The position numbers and the translations under genes were made by a program. Positions 51,687 to 60,365 of a stretch of DNA of 64,000 nt are shown one piece after another; within the stretch, counting starts at the first letter, position 1, and each line of letters begins with the position of its first letter. The notes under the pieces were generated by a model. That model was not told where the DNA came from, did no database searches, and worked only from the letters and a program-made list of their open reading frames with translations. The stretch is from Prauserella shujinwangii (lineage in GTDB: Bacteria; Actinomycetota; Actinomycetes; Mycobacteriales; Pseudonocardiaceae), in contig NZ_PVNH01000001.1 of NCBI RefSeq assembly GCF_003001955.1, positions 124,001 to 188,000 on the forward strand, written 5' to 3'.

Positions 51687-52748
51687 TCAGCCCGGCTCGT
51701 CCAGCGCGTCGATCTCGGACAGAACCTCCTCCGCCCCGAGGCGGTACGCGCAGCGGAAGTCGATGGGACAGTCCAGGTGGGGACACGGGTTGCAGCCCAC
51801 CTCAACCCGGGCGATCCGGTGCCGGGGCGGCGGATGCGCCCAGCGCACCGGATCCCCGGCGAGGAACACGGTGACGGTCCGGCCGCCCACGGCGGCGGCC
51901 AGCTGCGTGGCGCCGGTGTCGTTGCCCACGAGCACGTGGGCCTCGCGGAGCAGCAGGGCGTAGCCACCGAGGGACGTCCGGCCTGCCAGGTCGAGCGAGG
52001 GCTGGGTCATCGCCGCCGCGACCCGGCCGGTCCGGTACCGCTCGGCCCGCACCCCGCCGAGCACGATCCGCAGCCCGCGCCGGGCGAGCGCGTCGCCCAC
52101 CTCCGCGAACCGCTCGGGTGGCCACCGGCGGCTGCTGGCGCCCGCGCCCGGATGCAGCACCGCGTACTCGCCGGGGCGCAACCCGAACCGGTCGCGCAGG
52201 CGCGCCCACTCGGCGTGGTCGGCCGCCCGCAGCGGGAACTCCAGCTCGCCCGCCCCCGGCGGCACCTCGGCGCCGAGCCGTTCCATCAGCCGCAGATGCC
52301 GGTCCACCTCGTGGGTCTCGCGGGGATACGGCACGTGCAGCCCGGGATCGCGCGCGGGTTCCCACCCGCCGGGCCGGAACCCGGCGATCCGGTTCGCCCC
52401 GAGCAGCTCGGTGACCTCGTTCGCGCGCGGATTGTCGCCGTAGCACTGCACCGCGAGGTCGAAGTGGCGGGCGTGCGCCGCCACGAGGAAGTCCGGCAGC
52501 GCCTCCGGCTGGGGCGGCCGTTCGGGGATGCCGGGATATCCGGGAAACGGCAGCAGCTCGTCGGCGTAGCGCCGGAGGCGGGCCAGCACCGGCGCCGTCT
52601 CGGACCACGTGACCACGGTGATCCGCAGGTCCGGCCGGGTCCGGCGCAGTGCACGCCAGGCGGGCGCCGAGCAGATCAGGTCGCCGAGGCCGACGCTCAG
52701 CCGCACCAGCGCGATGCGGCGGAGGCGGGGGTCGCGCAGGACGGGCAT
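51687..52748 (-). CDS. GT9-family glycosyltransferase (heptosyltransferase-like)
   Basis: 353 residues from ATG 52748. Like LPS ADP-heptose transferases: RRIALVRLSVGLGDLICSAP near the N terminus, YAVLHPGAGASSRRWPPERF in the middle, LVGNDTGATQLAAAVGGRTV and LDCPIDFRCAYRLGAEEVL near the end. Actinomycetes have no LPS, so the acceptor may be a cell-wall polymer or a secondary metabolite. It is just upstream of, but divergent from, the hydrogenase region, which contains two GmhA-like SIS genes. Confidence 0.88.
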   Translation of the reverse strand: MPVLRDPRLRRIALVRLSVGLGDLICSAPAWRALRRTRPDLRITVVTWSETAPVLARLRRYADELLPFPGYPGIPERPPQPEALPDFLVAAHARHFDLAVQCYGDNPRANEVTELLGANRIAGFRPGGWEPARDPGLHVPYPRETHEVDRHLRLMERLGAEVPPGAGELEFPLRAADHAEWARLRDRFGLRPGEYAVLHPGAGASSRRWPPERFAEVGDALARRGLRIVLGGVRAERYRTGRVAAAMTQPSLDLAGRTSLGGYALLLREAHVLVGNDTGATQLAAAVGGRTVTVFLAGDPVRWAHPPPRHRIARVEVGCNPCPHLDCPIDFRCAYRLGAEEVLSEIDALDEPG

Positions 52749-53035
52749 GGTGAGGCTGTTCCCCACCTGTCCCCGATCATGCCTGCCCGCGCCGATCGAC
52801 TCGTCGCCGGCCACGCCCCCCGGGCAGTCCGAACCGGACTCCCGGCGGGCCCGGCGTCCTCGATGGACACCGTCACCGGCGCCGTGCGAGATCGTCCGCG
52901 GCGGCCGCGCCGGGGCACGGCGGCATGGTCGCCGCGATCGGCACCGCGTGAGTGACCCGTTCGGGGACGTTTGCCCGGTCGGCGGCCGGGTATGCGAGCC
53001 GTGCGGTACGCGCGAGCCGAGGAGGCGATGACGCC

Positions 53036-53464
53036 ATGACGGACGGGGCCGTACGACACCGCGGCGGGGACTTCTGCCATCCGAGAGGTCTGCTCGACGC
53101 CTGTCTGCTCCTGCTGATGCGCGAGCGTCCCGCGCACGGCTACGAGCTGAGGTCCCGCCTCGCCCGGCTCGGCCTCACCGAGCAGGCGCCCGGGTCGATC
53201 TACCGGGCGCTGCGCCGCCTGCACGCCGACGGCCTCGCGCGAGCGTCGTGGCAGCACTCCGCCTGCACCGGGCCGGACCGCCGCGTCTACGCGATCACTC
53301 CCGAGGGGGAGGAGGCGCTCGAGCTCACCCGCGCCGCCGCGGTCGACCTGGTGCACACGCTGGACACGTTCCTCGCCGAGTACCACCGCGTCTCCTCGGC
53401 CGTGCCGGAGCAGGGCCGCTCGATGGGTGCGGGAGCACTTACCGGAGCCCGGGAGCCTTCCTAG
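53036..53464 (+). CDS. PadR-family transcriptional regulator
   Basis: 142 residues from ATG 53036. PadR winged helix: GLLDACLLLLMRERPAHGYE, LRSRLARLGLTEQAPGSIYR, then ALRRLHADGLARASWQHSAC and DRRVYAITPEGEEALELT. It precedes the hydrogenase operon by 53 bp on the same strand, so it may regulate it, perhaps in response to starvation or oxygen (inference). The 287-bp stretch before it (52749-53035) holds the divergent promoters and no gene. Confidence 0.9.
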   Translation: MTDGAVRHRGGDFCHPRGLLDACLLLLMRERPAHGYELRSRLARLGLTEQAPGSIYRALRRLHADGLARASWQHSACTGPDRRVYAITPEGEEALELTRAAAVDLVHTLDTFLAEYHRVSSAVPEQGRSMGAGALTGAREPS

Positions 53465-53517
53465 TGTCCGGGTGGTCGTAGCCCAGCGAGAGGGACCGTG
53501 GCGGGAGGCCGAGACGG

Positions 53518-54663
53518 GTGAGCAGCGCGGCGGGGACCGTGGCCGGCGTGCCGGGTGACGACTCCGGCTTCGAGCGGATCCGCGCCGTCGCCGACGCGAT
53601 CCTCTACGAGGGCTACCTGCTCTACCCCTACCGGAAGTCCTCGCCCAAGAACCGGGTCCGCTGGCAGTTCGGCGTCCTCGCGCCGCGAGCGTGGGCGGAA
53701 CGGGTGGGACCGGTCGCCGAGAGCGTGGCCGGTTCCGTCGAGTCGTGGCGGCAGCACACCGAATGCCTCGTGGAGACCCGCGCCGACCCCGCCGGGGTCG
53801 TGCTGCGCGCCCGGGTCCGGTACCTGCAGCTGCAGGCGAAGCGGGTGGAACGCCGCACGGCGGACGGCGGCCACGAACCCGTCGAGTCGCTCGAGTACGG
53901 CGGGCGGCCGCACCTGACGTTCGACGAGGCGGTGCCCCGCGAGCACGACCTCGTGGTGACGCTGGCCGAGATCCTCGGCGGCGGCCGCGTGTTCGACGTC
54001 GGCGCGCCCGGGGCGACCGACACGGAGCCGCTCGGCGACCGCGGCCGCGTGCTGCGGTGGCGGTGGCCGGTGGCGGCCACCGCCACCCTCGCCGCGGAAC
54101 GCCTCGACGCCCCGGTGCCCGCCTTCCGGCTGTCCCTGACCACCGCCAACACCGGCTCGTCGGCCGGGCCGGACACTCCGCGCCCCGAGGTGCTGCGCCA
54201 CTCGCTGATCGCGGCGCACACCCTGCTGCGCGGCGAGGGACTGCGCTTCCCCTCGCTGATCGACCCGCCCGCGTGGGCCGGGTCGCACGCGCGCCGGTGC
54301 CGCAACGTGCACACGTTCCCCGTGCTCGCGGGCGACGACGCCGGCCCGGGCACCGGAACCGGGATGCTGTCCTCCCCGATCCTGCTCTACGACGACCCGC
54401 GGGTGGCCCCGGAAAGCCCCGGCGACCTGCACGACGCCGCGGAGATCGACGAGATCCTCTCCCTGCGCACGCTGACGCTGACCGAGGACGAGAAGCGCGA
54501 GGCACGGGCCACCGACCCGCGCGCCGCGGAGATCCTCGACCGCGTGCACGGCATGCCGGAGGAGGTGCTGGCCCGGCTGCACGGCGCGGTCCGCTCGCTG
54601 CGCCCCGATCCCACCGTGCCCCGCGAACCCACCACGAACGCGACCGACGAAGGAGAGACCTGA
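53518..54663 (+). CDS. conserved protein of the group 1h hydrogenase cluster
   Basis: 381 residues, GTG with GGGAGG upstream. I recognise no enzyme family. Visible features: an N-terminal block ILYEGYLLYPYRKSSPKNRV, a middle Trp/Arg-rich region around LRWRWPVAATATLAAERLDA, a HTFPVLAGDD block and an acidic Arg-rich C terminus. No membrane helix or signal peptide. It overlaps the hemerythrin start by TGATG and begins the long operon. Its constant place beside hhySL suggests a maturation or electron-transfer role (inference). Confidence 0.75.
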   Translation: MSSAAGTVAGVPGDDSGFERIRAVADAILYEGYLLYPYRKSSPKNRVRWQFGVLAPRAWAERVGPVAESVAGSVESWRQHTECLVETRADPAGVVLRARVRYLQLQAKRVERRTADGGHEPVESLEYGGRPHLTFDEAVPREHDLVVTLAEILGGGRVFDVGAPGATDTEPLGDRGRVLRWRWPVAATATLAAERLDAPVPAFRLSLTTANTGSSAGPDTPRPEVLRHSLIAAHTLLRGEGLRFPSLIDPPAWAGSHARRCRNVHTFPVLAGDDAGPGTGTGMLSSPILLYDDPRVAPESPGDLHDAAEIDEILSLRTLTLTEDEKREARATDPRAAEILDRVHGMPEEVLARLHGAVRSLRPDPTVPREPTTNATDEGET

Positions 54664-55217
54664 TGGCCCGCATGGACGCCATCGAACTCCTCGCGCACGA
54701 CCACCGCATGGTCGAGCAGCTCTTCCGCGACTACCACGCGGCCGCCTCCGCCGAGCAGCGGCGCGGCGTCGTCCAGATCACCGTCCGCGAGCTGTCCAAG
54801 CACGCCGCGCTGGAGGAGCTCATGGTCTACCCGCTGGCCAGGAAGGTCCTGCCGGACGGCGCGCGCGAGATCGACGAGCACCTCGCCGAGCACCGCGACG
54901 TGAAGAAGACCCTGGCCGCACTCGACACGATGCCCGCGGGCGACGAGCGGATGGACTCGCTGATGGCCGAGCTGCGCCGCGAGGTCGCCGAGCACGTGCG
55001 GGAGGAGGAGGGCGAGCTGCTGCCGAAGCTGCGCGGCGCACTCGACCAGCAGGCCCTCGACGAGCTGGGGGAGGCCCTGGACAAGGCCAAGCGGACCGCC
55101 CCGACCCGCCCCCACCCGCGGGCCCCGGACCGGCCGCCGGGCCTGACCTTCGCGGGCCCGGTGGCCGCCATCTACGACCGGCTCCGAGACCGACTGCAAG
55201 GGAGACCGCAGACATGA
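54663..55217 (+). CDS. hemerythrin-like HHE domain protein
   Basis: 184 residues from ATG 54663. A four-helix HHE domain: ELLAHDHRMVEQLFRDYHAA, ELSKHAALEELMVYPLARKV, DEHLAEHRDVKKTL and REVAEHVREEEGELLPKLRG, with the His/Glu ligands of a di-iron site on each. The C-terminal 40 residues are Pro/Arg-rich. It overlaps the hhyS start (ATGAG). In this operon it may bind oxygen or nitric oxide to protect or sense for the hydrogenase (inference). Confidence 0.92.
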   Translation: MARMDAIELLAHDHRMVEQLFRDYHAAASAEQRRGVVQITVRELSKHAALEELMVYPLARKVLPDGAREIDEHLAEHRDVKKTLAALDTMPAGDERMDSLMAELRREVAEHVREEEGELLPKLRGALDQQALDELGEALDKAKRTAPTRPHPRAPDRPPGLTFAGPVAAIYDRLRDRLQGRPQT

Positions 55218-56296
55218 GCGTGGACAGCGGCGTACCGGGCCGGGAGGCGGCCCGCGCGGAGCACCGGCAGGGCTTCGACGAGATCAGCATCCTCTGGATC
55301 TCCGAGGGGATGAGCTGCGACGGGGACACCGTGTCCATGACCGCGTCGGGCCAGCCGGCGATCGAGGACGTGGTGCTGGGGTTGATCCCGGGCCTGCCGA
55401 AGGTCAACCTCCACAACAAGGTGCTCTCCCCGAGCGTGGGCGGCGAGGACTTCCTCCGGCCCTTCCGGGCCGCCGCGCGGGGCGAGCTGAGGCCGTTCAT
55501 CCTCGTGATCGAGGGCTCGGTCCCCAACCAGAACATCATCGAAGGCGACGGCTACTGGACCTCGTTCGGCAACGACCCGGACACCGGGGAGCCGCTGACC
55601 CTCAACTGGTGGATCGACCAGCTCGCACCGAAGGCGTGGGCCGTGGTGGCCGCGGGCACGTGCGCCACCTACGGCGGGATCCACGCGATGGCGGGCAACC
55701 CGACCGGCTGCATGGGACTCGCCGACTACCTCGGCTGGGACTTCCGGTCCGAGGGGGCGCTGCCGATCGTGAACGTGCCGGGCTGCCCGATTCAGCCGGA
55801 GAACTTCATGGAGACCCTGACGTGGGTGCTCTACCACGCCGCGGGCGCCGCGCCGCCACCCCCGCTCGATGAGAAGCTGCGTCCACAGTGGCTGTTCGGC
55901 AAGACCGTGCACGAGGGCTGCGACCGCGCCGCCTACTACGAGCAGTCCGATTTCGCCAAGGACTACAACTCGCCGAAGTGCCAGGTGAAGGTGGGCTGCT
56001 GGGGCCCGATCGTCAACTGCAACGTGCCCAAGCGCGGCTGGATGTCCGGGGTCGGCGGCTGCCCGAACGTCGGCGGCATCTGCATCGCGTGCACGATGCC
56101 GGGCTTCCCGGACATGTTCATGCCGTTCATGGACGAGCCCACGGGCGGCAGCCTGTCGTCGATCCTGAACAAGCCCTACGGCGCCTTCATCCGGCGCATG
56201 CGTGCCATCAGCAACGTGGCCGCGAACAAGGAACCCAAGTGGCACCACAACGGGCCGGCGCTGACCAGCGGCTACGACCCGCGATACCGGCCCTGA
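55214..56296 (+). CDS. hhyS: group 1h [NiFe]-hydrogenase small subunit
   Basis: 360 residues. The small subunit holds three Fe-S clusters passing electrons from the NiFe site. The proximal-cluster motif is WISEGMSCDGDT: Cys35 and Asp38 in place of the usual C-x-x-C, the 3Cys-1Asp type known in oxygen-tolerant high-affinity group 1h (former group 5) enzymes. Further ligands lie in AAGTCATYGGIHA, VNVPGCPIQPENF, and the distal/medial block GCWGPIVNCNVPK then VGGCPNVGGICIACTMPGFP. No Tat signal peptide is visible, so it stays in the cytoplasm. It follows the hemerythrin gene and precedes hhyL by 46 bp. Confidence 0.97.
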   Translation: MSVDSGVPGREAARAEHRQGFDEISILWISEGMSCDGDTVSMTASGQPAIEDVVLGLIPGLPKVNLHNKVLSPSVGGEDFLRPFRAAARGELRPFILVIEGSVPNQNIIEGDGYWTSFGNDPDTGEPLTLNWWIDQLAPKAWAVVAAGTCATYGGIHAMAGNPTGCMGLADYLGWDFRSEGALPIVNVPGCPIQPENFMETLTWVLYHAAGAAPPPPLDEKLRPQWLFGKTVHEGCDRAAYYEQSDFAKDYNSPKCQVKVGCWGPIVNCNVPKRGWMSGVGGCPNVGGICIACTMPGFPDMFMPFMDEPTGGSLSSILNKPYGAFIRRMRAISNVAANKEPKWHHNGPALTSGYDPRYRP

Positions 56297-56342
56297 CCCG
56301 ATTCCCGGACGCGCACACCACCACGGCAGGAGGACGGCAGCG

Positions 56343-58151
56343 ATGACGGCCACCCAACCCCGGCGCAGCGCCGGCCAGGAGGAGGGCGAACTCGTCGAGA
56401 TGGCCTGGGATCCGATCACCCGGATCATCGGCAACCTCGGCATCTACACCAAAATCGACTTCACGAACCGCCAGGTGGCCGAGTGCCACAGCACGTCGTC
56501 CCTGTTCCGCGGCTACTCGGTGTTCATGAAGGGCAAGGACCCTCGCGACGCCGGGTTCATCACCACCCGCATCTGCGGCATCTGCGGGGACAACCACACG
56601 ACGTGCTCGCACTACGCGCAGCAGATGGCCTACGGCATCAAGCCCCCGCCGCTGGCCGAGACGATCGTGAACCTCGGCGAGGCCGCCGAGTACATGTTCG
56701 ACCACACGATCTTCCAGGACAATCTCGTCTTCGTCGACTTCTGCGAGGCGATGGTCAAGGAGACCAACCCCGGTGTCCTCGCGCGGGCCGAGAAGACCGA
56801 GGCGCCCGGCGCGGCCGTGCACGGCTACCGGACCATCGCCGACATCATGCGGTCGTTCAACCCCTTCGAGGGCGCCGTCTACAAGGAGGCGCTGCAGGTC
56901 AGCCGCATCACCCGGGAGATGTTCTGCATCATGGAGGGGCGGCACGTGCATCCGTCCACCCTGTACCCGGGCGGGGTGGGCACGATGCCGGAGCCCACCA
57001 CGTTCACCGACTACCTGTCCCGGCTGGTCCGCGTGCTCGACTTCGTGAAAAAGTCGGTCGCCCTCAACGACGACGTGTTCGACTTCTTCTACGAGGCGCT
57101 GCCCGGCTACGAGGAGGTCGGCAGGCGCCGCGTGCTGCTCGGCTGCTGGGGCGCGTGGAACGACCCCGCCGTCTGCGACTACCGCTACGCGTCGATGAAC
57201 GACTGGGGCAAGGCCATGTTCGTCACGCCCGGCGTCATCGTCGACGGCGAGATCGTCACCAACAACCTCGTCGACATCAACCTCGGCATGCGCATCATGC
57301 TCGGCAGCTCGTTCTACGAGGACTGGGTCAACGAGGAGCCGTTCGTCACCCGGGACCCGCTCGGCAACCCGGTCGACATGCGGCACCCGTGGAACCAGAC
57401 CACCGTGCCGGTGCCGCAGAAGCGCGACTTCGACAACAACTACAGCTGGGTGATGAGCCCGCGCTGGTTCGACGGCAAGGACCACCTCGCGCTGGACACC
57501 GGCGGCGGCCCGTTCGCGCGGCTGTGGTCCACCGCGCTGTCCGGGATGGTGGACACGCCGTACGTGAAGTCCACCGGTTCGGGTGTGCGGATCTCCCTGC
57601 CGAAGAGCGAGCAGCTGCCGGACATGACGCTGGAGTGGAAGATCCCGCACGACAAGCAGGGCGCTCCGCTGTCCAACGCGATCGAGCGGGACCGCGCCCG
57701 CGTGTACTTCGTCGCCTACGCCGCCGCGATGGCGCTGAAGTTCGTCGAGGACGGGCTGGCCCTGGTGCGGGCCGGGGACACCCGCATCTTCACCGACTTC
57801 GAGGTGCCGGACGAGGCCGTCGGCTGCGGCTTCCACGAGGCCGTCCGCGGCGTGCTCTCCCACCACATGGTCATCAAGGACAAGAAGATCGCGAACTACC
57901 ACCCGTACCCGCCGACACCGTGGAACGCCAGCCCGCGGGACAGCTACGGCACGCCAGGGCCCTACGAGGACGCGGTGCAGAACACCCCGATCTTCGAGGA
58001 GAACGGGCCGGACGACTTCAAGGGCGTCGACATCATGCGCGCCGTCCGCAGCTTCGACCCGTGCCTGCCCTGCGGGGTGCACATGTACCTGGGCGGCGGC
58101 AAGGAACTGCGCAAGCTGCACTCGCCGACCTTCGGGGGCATCAATGGCTAG
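56343..58151 (+). CDS. hhyL: group 1h [NiFe]-hydrogenase large subunit
   Basis: 602 residues. It binds the NiFe(CN)2CO site. Ligand motif L1 is RICGICGDNH (Cys78, Cys81) and L2 is DPCLPCGVH (Cys574, Cys577, His580). The 22 residues after His580 (MYLGGGKELRKLHSPTFGGI plus two) are the extension removed by the endopeptidase encoded at 61592. Group 1h enzymes scavenge trace atmospheric H2 in starving actinomycetes. Its stop lies inside the start of the NifU-like gene (8-bp overlap). Confidence 0.97.
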   Translation: MTATQPRRSAGQEEGELVEMAWDPITRIIGNLGIYTKIDFTNRQVAECHSTSSLFRGYSVFMKGKDPRDAGFITTRICGICGDNHTTCSHYAQQMAYGIKPPPLAETIVNLGEAAEYMFDHTIFQDNLVFVDFCEAMVKETNPGVLARAEKTEAPGAAVHGYRTIADIMRSFNPFEGAVYKEALQVSRITREMFCIMEGRHVHPSTLYPGGVGTMPEPTTFTDYLSRLVRVLDFVKKSVALNDDVFDFFYEALPGYEEVGRRRVLLGCWGAWNDPAVCDYRYASMNDWGKAMFVTPGVIVDGEIVTNNLVDINLGMRIMLGSSFYEDWVNEEPFVTRDPLGNPVDMRHPWNQTTVPVPQKRDFDNNYSWVMSPRWFDGKDHLALDTGGGPFARLWSTALSGMVDTPYVKSTGSGVRISLPKSEQLPDMTLEWKIPHDKQGAPLSNAIERDRARVYFVAYAAAMALKFVEDGLALVRAGDTRIFTDFEVPDEAVGCGFHEAVRGVLSHHMVIKDKKIANYHPYPPTPWNASPRDSYGTPGPYEDAVQNTPIFEENGPDDFKGVDIMRAVRSFDPCLPCGVHMYLGGGKELRKLHSPTFGGING

Positions 58152-58716
58152 CCAGGGCGGAACGCGGCTCGACGATGGCGCCGTCGAGCGGCGGCTCGCC
58201 CGGCTGGACGAGCTGCTGGCTCACGTCGAGCGCTACCCGGGGCCGACCGCGGACACGGCCCTGGAGGCGGTGCGGACGCTCACCGACGTCTACGGCGAGG
58301 CGCTGGCCAGGATGGTGGACCTCGCCGCCGACCGGGCAGGCCGGTTCTCCGCCGACGAGCTCGTCGGGCACCTCATGGTGCTGCACGACATCCACCCCGA
58401 GCCGGTCGCCGACCGCGTGCGCCGCGCCCTCGACGGGCTCCGCGCGCACCTGGGCACCCGGGGCGACGGTGTGGAACTGCTCGGGATCGACGGAGCCGTC
58501 GCCCGCGTGCGGGTCTCCGGCGGCGGCTGCGGCTGTGGCTCGGCGGGTTCCCCGGACGGCACGCTGGAACAGGCCGTCCGGGAGTCCGTGCTGGCGCTGG
58601 CGCCCGAGCTGCGGGACGTGGAACCGGTGCGCGAACCCACGGGCGGAGGCGAACCCTCGCTCATCCCCGTGGAGTCCCTGCTGAGCCGCACGGCCGCCGC
58701 GGGGGGCGGCCCGTGA
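58144..58716 (+). CDS. NifU C-domain-like protein of the hydrogenase cluster
   Basis: 190 residues. Residues about 95-165 match the NifU C-terminal scaffold fold: VRRALDGLRAHLGTRGDGVE then LLGIDGAVARVRVSGGGCGC, with SPDGTLEQAVRESVLALAPE following. The usual scaffold Cys pair is C-x-x-C; here it is C-x-C, so cluster binding may differ. The N-terminal half is helical (VERRLARLDELLAHVERYPG). Overlap with hhyL and the next gene (GTGA) puts it in the operon. It may deliver Fe-S clusters to HhyS. Confidence 0.8.
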   Translation: MASQGGTRLDDGAVERRLARLDELLAHVERYPGPTADTALEAVRTLTDVYGEALARMVDLAADRAGRFSADELVGHLMVLHDIHPEPVADRVRRALDGLRAHLGTRGDGVELLGIDGAVARVRVSGGGCGCGSAGSPDGTLEQAVRESVLALAPELRDVEPVREPTGGGEPSLIPVESLLSRTAAAGGGP

Positions 58717-59303
58717 GGAGCGCCGCGCTCGAACGCGTCGTCCGGTCGGCGAACACGGGCCGGGCGGAGGCCGGTGAGCGCTGTGACCTGTGCGCCGAGC
58801 CCGTGCCCGGCGACCACCGGCACCTGCTCGACACCGCGGTCCGGGAACCGCGGTGCTGCTGCCGGGCGTGCTCGATCCTGTTCAGCCGGGAGGCCGCCAG
58901 CGACGGGCACTACCGGTTGCTGCCGACCCGCCGCACGCGGCTGCCCGACGTGCCGGCCGGTGCGCTCGGCGTCCCCGTGGGCCTGGCCTACGTCGTGGTG
59001 GGCGACGACGGGGGCGTGCTCGCGCACTACCCGAGCCCGGTGGGCGCCACCCGGTGGGACGTCGACCCCGCGGCGTGGCGGTCGGTCCTCGACCGGGTGC
59101 CCGCGCTGCGGGAGCTGGCGCCGGAGACGGAGGCGCTGCTGGTCAACACGGCACGCGGCGCGCGGGAGCACTGGCTGGTGCCGCTCGACGACTGCTTCCG
59201 GCTCGTGGCCGTGGTCCGCCGGGAGTGGCGGGGCCTCTCCGGCGGCGGCACCGTCTGGCGCGAGATCGAGCGCTTCTTCACCGAACTGACCGAACGACGC
59301 TGA
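58713..59303 (+). CDS. DUF5947-like protein with Cys-rich knuckle
   Basis: 196 residues, GTG start overlapping the NifU-like stop. An N-terminal zinc-knuckle-like region has GERCDLCAEPVPGDHRHLLD and REPRCCCRACSILFSR, with about six Cys. The rest is an alpha/beta domain ending GGTVWREIERFFTELTERR. It resembles DUF5947 proteins, which occur in actinobacterial hydrogenase clusters. No catalytic residues are known. It may bind a metal during maturation (inference). Confidence 0.78.
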   Translation: MRSAALERVVRSANTGRAEAGERCDLCAEPVPGDHRHLLDTAVREPRCCCRACSILFSREAASDGHYRLLPTRRTRLPDVPAGALGVPVGLAYVVVGDDGGVLAHYPSPVGATRWDVDPAAWRSVLDRVPALRELAPETEALLVNTARGAREHWLVPLDDCFRLVAVVRREWRGLSGGGTVWREIERFFTELTERR

Positions 59304-59348
59304 CCACCGCGGCGCCGTGGCACCGCGGAAGCACCAGAGGAGGAGACG

Positions 59349-59555
59349 ATGGGCCGGATCCGGGTCGGCACGGCACAGGGCAGGATCGACGAGTCGACCC
59401 ACGTGCCGGGAATCCACCAGGGCAACAAGGGGCCGTATCACAAGCAGCCGGGGCACCACGACGACGGCACCGCCGACGCCCGCCGCTCCACCGGCATCCA
59501 CCCCAAGCGGCACAACGCCATCCTCAAGATCATGCCGAACCTCCCGCCGGGCTGA
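59349..59555 (+). CDS. 68-residue conserved cluster protein
   Basis: A small, polar, His/Gly-rich protein: VPGIHQGNKGPYHKQPGHHD, then STGIHPKRHNAILKIMPNLP. ATG with GAGGAG upstream. No membrane segment and no Cys. It lies in the operon with 45-bp and 26-bp gaps. The several His residues could bind Ni or Fe, but I know of no function. Confidence 0.75.
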   Translation: MGRIRVGTAQGRIDESTHVPGIHQGNKGPYHKQPGHHDDGTADARRSTGIHPKRHNAILKIMPNLPPG

Positions 59556-59581
59556 GCGGTGACCAACGACGGAGGCCAACC

Positions 59582-59710
59582 ATGGCGAAGAAGATCCTGA
59601 TCGCGCAGGGCGTCCTGATCGGCGCGGCGGTCCTGGGCATCCTCGTGCGCGAGTATCCCGGGCTGGTGCGCGAGATCCGCATGTGGCGGATGGCGAGGCT
59701 GCGCGACTGA
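59582..59710 (+). CDS. 42-residue membrane micro-protein of the hydrogenase cluster
   Basis: ATG 59582 with GGAGGCC upstream. MAKKILIAQGVLIGAAVLGI is a basic start followed by a hydrophobic helix, and the rest (EYPGLVREIRMWRMARLRD) is a basic amphipathic tail. Short DUF6893-like proteins of this design are seen in such clusters. It could tether the cytoplasmic hydrogenase to the membrane near quinones (inference). Confidence 0.75.
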   Translation: MAKKILIAQGVLIGAAVLGILVREYPGLVREIRMWRMARLRD

Positions 59711-59726
59711 GGAAGGGAACGAGCCG

Positions 59727-60365
59727 ATGACGTCCCCCGAGGTACGGGACAGGAAGTTCTTCGACGACCGCGTGGCGGCGGCGTTCGACGCCCGGGTCGC
59801 ACCACTGGAAGCCCTCATCGCCGATGCCGAGCCGGTCGCCCGCGCCTGCCACGCGATGGCCGAACGCTTCCACCGCGGCGGCAAGCTGATCGTGTTCGGC
59901 AACGGCGGCGGCTCCACCGACGCCCAGCACGTGTCCGTCGAGTTCGTACACCCGGTGATCGTCGGCAAGCGCGCGCTGCCCGCGATCTCGCTGACGGCCG
60001 ACGTGGCCACCATGACCGGCGTCGCGCGGCGCGTGGGCTTCGCCGAGGTGTTCGCCCACCAGCTGCGCTACCTGGCCACGCCGGACGACATCGCGCTCGG
60101 CCTTTCCGAGGACGGCCGGTGCGACAACGTGCTGCGCGGCCTGGAGAAGGCCCGTGCGCTGGGGCTGCTGACGGTGGCGCTGGTCGGCGGGGACGGCGGC
60201 GACATCGCGCGCAGCCGGTCCGTCGACCACGTCCTCGGCGCGGCGTCGACCGACCCGCGCGTGGTCAAGGAGGTCCACGTGACCACGTACCACGTCCTGT
60301 GGGAACTGGTGCACGTCTTCTTCGAGCATCCCGGTGTGCTCACCGGGGAGGTGATGAGCCGGTGA
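59727..60365 (+). CDS. SIS-domain protein 1, GmhA-like, phosphate loop altered
   Basis: 212 residues. GmhA (sedoheptulose-7-phosphate isomerase) fold: KLIVFGNGGGSTDAQHVSVE keeps the metal His and Glu (H61/E65 of E. coli GmhA), and VVKEVHVTTYHVLWELVHV keeps the two C-terminal His. The phosphate loop, STSGNSAN in GmhA, is here LSEDGRCDN, so sugar-phosphate binding is probably lost. It lies in the hydrogenase operon and overlaps the next gene by GTGA. Its role there is unknown. A second SIS gene with the opposite losses follows. Confidence 0.87.
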   Translation: MTSPEVRDRKFFDDRVAAAFDARVAPLEALIADAEPVARACHAMAERFHRGGKLIVFGNGGGSTDAQHVSVEFVHPVIVGKRALPAISLTADVATMTGVARRVGFAEVFAHQLRYLATPDDIALGLSEDGRCDNVLRGLEKARALGLLTVALVGGDGGDIARSRSVDHVLGAASTDPRVVKEVHVTTYHVLWELVHVFFEHPGVLTGEVMSR

